In this document: positions 63,512 through 64,000 of the stretch, in pieces
Layout of the letters: every line of letters starts with the position of its first letter
How positions within the stretch are numbered: the stretch's first letter is position 1
NCBI RefSeq assembly: GCF_014204795.1
Contig: NZ_JACHMB010000001.1
Location: 7,328,501 to 7,392,500, forward strand
Direction of reading: 5' to 3'
Length of the DNA stretch: 64,000 nt
Source of the DNA: Nonomuraea jabiensis
Lineage (GTDB): Bacteria; Actinomycetota; Actinomycetes; Streptosporangiales; Streptosporangiaceae
Position numbers and translations under genes: made by a program
The notes under the pieces: model-generated
The model's input: only the letters and a program-made list of their open reading frames with translations
Databases searched by the model: none
Told to the model about the DNA's origin: nothing

Positions 63512-64000
63512 ACCAGCTCGAGATCCTCCGCTTCGCGCTGCGCGGCCTGCTGGCCAACAAGATGCGCAGCTCGCTGACCACGCTCGGCATCCTCATCGGC
63601 GTCGCCGCGGTCATCATGCTGGTCGCCGTCGGCGAGGGCTCCTCGCAGAGCATCCAGCGCAACATCCAGCGCCTCGGCGCCAACACCCTGACGATCTCCC
63701 CGCAGTTCTCGGGCGGCGGTGGCGGTGGCGGCATGCGGGCGCCCGGCGGCGGCGCGAACACCGGCCCGCGCACCCAGGCCAGGCAGCTCAGCCTGGCCGA
63801 CGCCAAGGCGCTGACCGACAAGACCCTGGCGCCCTCCGTCAGGAGCGTCTCGCCGGTCGTGACCGCCTCCTCCTCGACGGCCACGTACGGGGCCGCCAGC
63901 CACGCGATCTCGCAGTTCGTCGGCACGTACCCCAGCTACTTCGAAGCCGTCAACAAGCCCGTCACGAAGGGCACGTACTTCTTCAACGACGACGTGCTGG
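63508..64000 (+). CDS. MacB/FtsX-type ABC exporter permease (3' end missing)
   Basis: The first 164 residues are visible. They begin NQLEILRFALRGLLANKMRS (cytosolic amphipathic start), then helix SLTTLGILIGVAAVIMLVAV and GEGSSQSIQRNIQRLGANTL, the standard entry into the MacB periplasmic core domain. A Gly-rich loop follows (FSGGGGGGGMRAPGGGAN), then LSLADAKALTDKTLAPSVRS. The GTG overlaps the ATPase stop. The remaining periplasmic domain and three helices lie past the window. Confidence 0.93.
   Translation, partial: MNQLEILRFALRGLLANKMRSSLTTLGILIGVAAVIMLVAVGEGSSQSIQRNIQRLGANTLTISPQFSGGGGGGGMRAPGGGANTGPRTQARQLSLADAKALTDKTLAPSVRSVSPVVTASSSTATYGAASHAISQFVGTYPSYFEAVNKPVTKGTYFFNDDVL

Overview
The window is 64 kb of very GC-rich, densely packed, bidirectional DNA. 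It reads as the chromosome of a filamentous actinomycete. Evidence for this: many GTG starts, ATGA/GTGA stop-start overlaps, a eukaryote-type Ser/Thr kinase, a methylmalonyl-CoA mutase heterodimer with MeaB, an F420-type LLM oxidoreductase, an acyl-ACP desaturase and an ECF sigma factor paired with a DGPF protein. A Streptosporangiaceae (Nonomuraea-like) host is my best guess, but it rests on style rather than on any search. I found no tRNA, rRNA, CRISPR array or insertion sequence.

Layout. 1-3740: the end of a CASTOR/POLLUX-like channel gene, mtnA, and a peptidoglycan amidase gene interrupted in frame by a 312-residue intein. 3795-10902: propionyl/methylmalonyl metabolism (mutA-mutB, then meaB), with a membrane Ser/Thr kinase gene convergent to mutB and lying between mutB and meaB. 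10989-14803: a fatty acyl-CoA synthetase/thioesterase pair, then a TetR regulator/acyltransferase pair on the other strand. 14842-21387: small regulatory and housekeeping genes, including an ABC-F gene preceded by a short upstream ORF and hairpin, a lipoprotein, a zinc-ribbon protein, an APH-type kinase, an LLM oxidoreductase and a VOC protein. 21397-31212: a cell-wall-sugar salvage block (serine hydrolase, murQ, namZ, GNAT, and a five-gene peptide ABC importer). 31377-37270: an alcohol dehydrogenase, an M20 peptidase, an HAD phosphatase, two hypothetical proteins, and the ECF sigma/DGPF pair.

37657-51094 is an exopolysaccharide-type cluster running almost without gaps: initiating glycosylphosphotransferase, O-antigen ligase/polymerase, MurJ-type flippase, polysaccharide deacetylase, two GT4 glycosyltransferases, a Wzz-like protein without a kinase, a FemAB/GNAT-like transferase, an antisense GH26 hydrolase, an ATP-grasp ligase, a flavin oxidoreductase and a secreted GEVED protein. 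51101-54729 (minus strand) holds an acyl-ACP desaturase, an ABC1/UbiB kinase-like protein and an FMN reductase. 54807-58897 holds a Nudix hydrolase, ArfB, an alpha/beta hydrolase, an HAD hydrolase and a Tat-exported PhoD phosphatase. 58898-59709 is a non-coding stretch carrying three different minisatellites. 59710-64000 holds two divergent HlyD-type adaptors and a MacB-like ABC exporter that runs off the end.

Working picture: the amidase, namZ/murQ/serine hydrolase and the Dpp-type importer all concern wall turnover; the 37.6-51.1 kb cluster builds and trims a surface glycan. The most notable single item is the intein in the amidase. Next come the possible leader ORF before the ABC-F gene, the 250-bp tail-to-tail overlap of a glycosyltransferase with a GH26 gene, and the minisatellite cluster.
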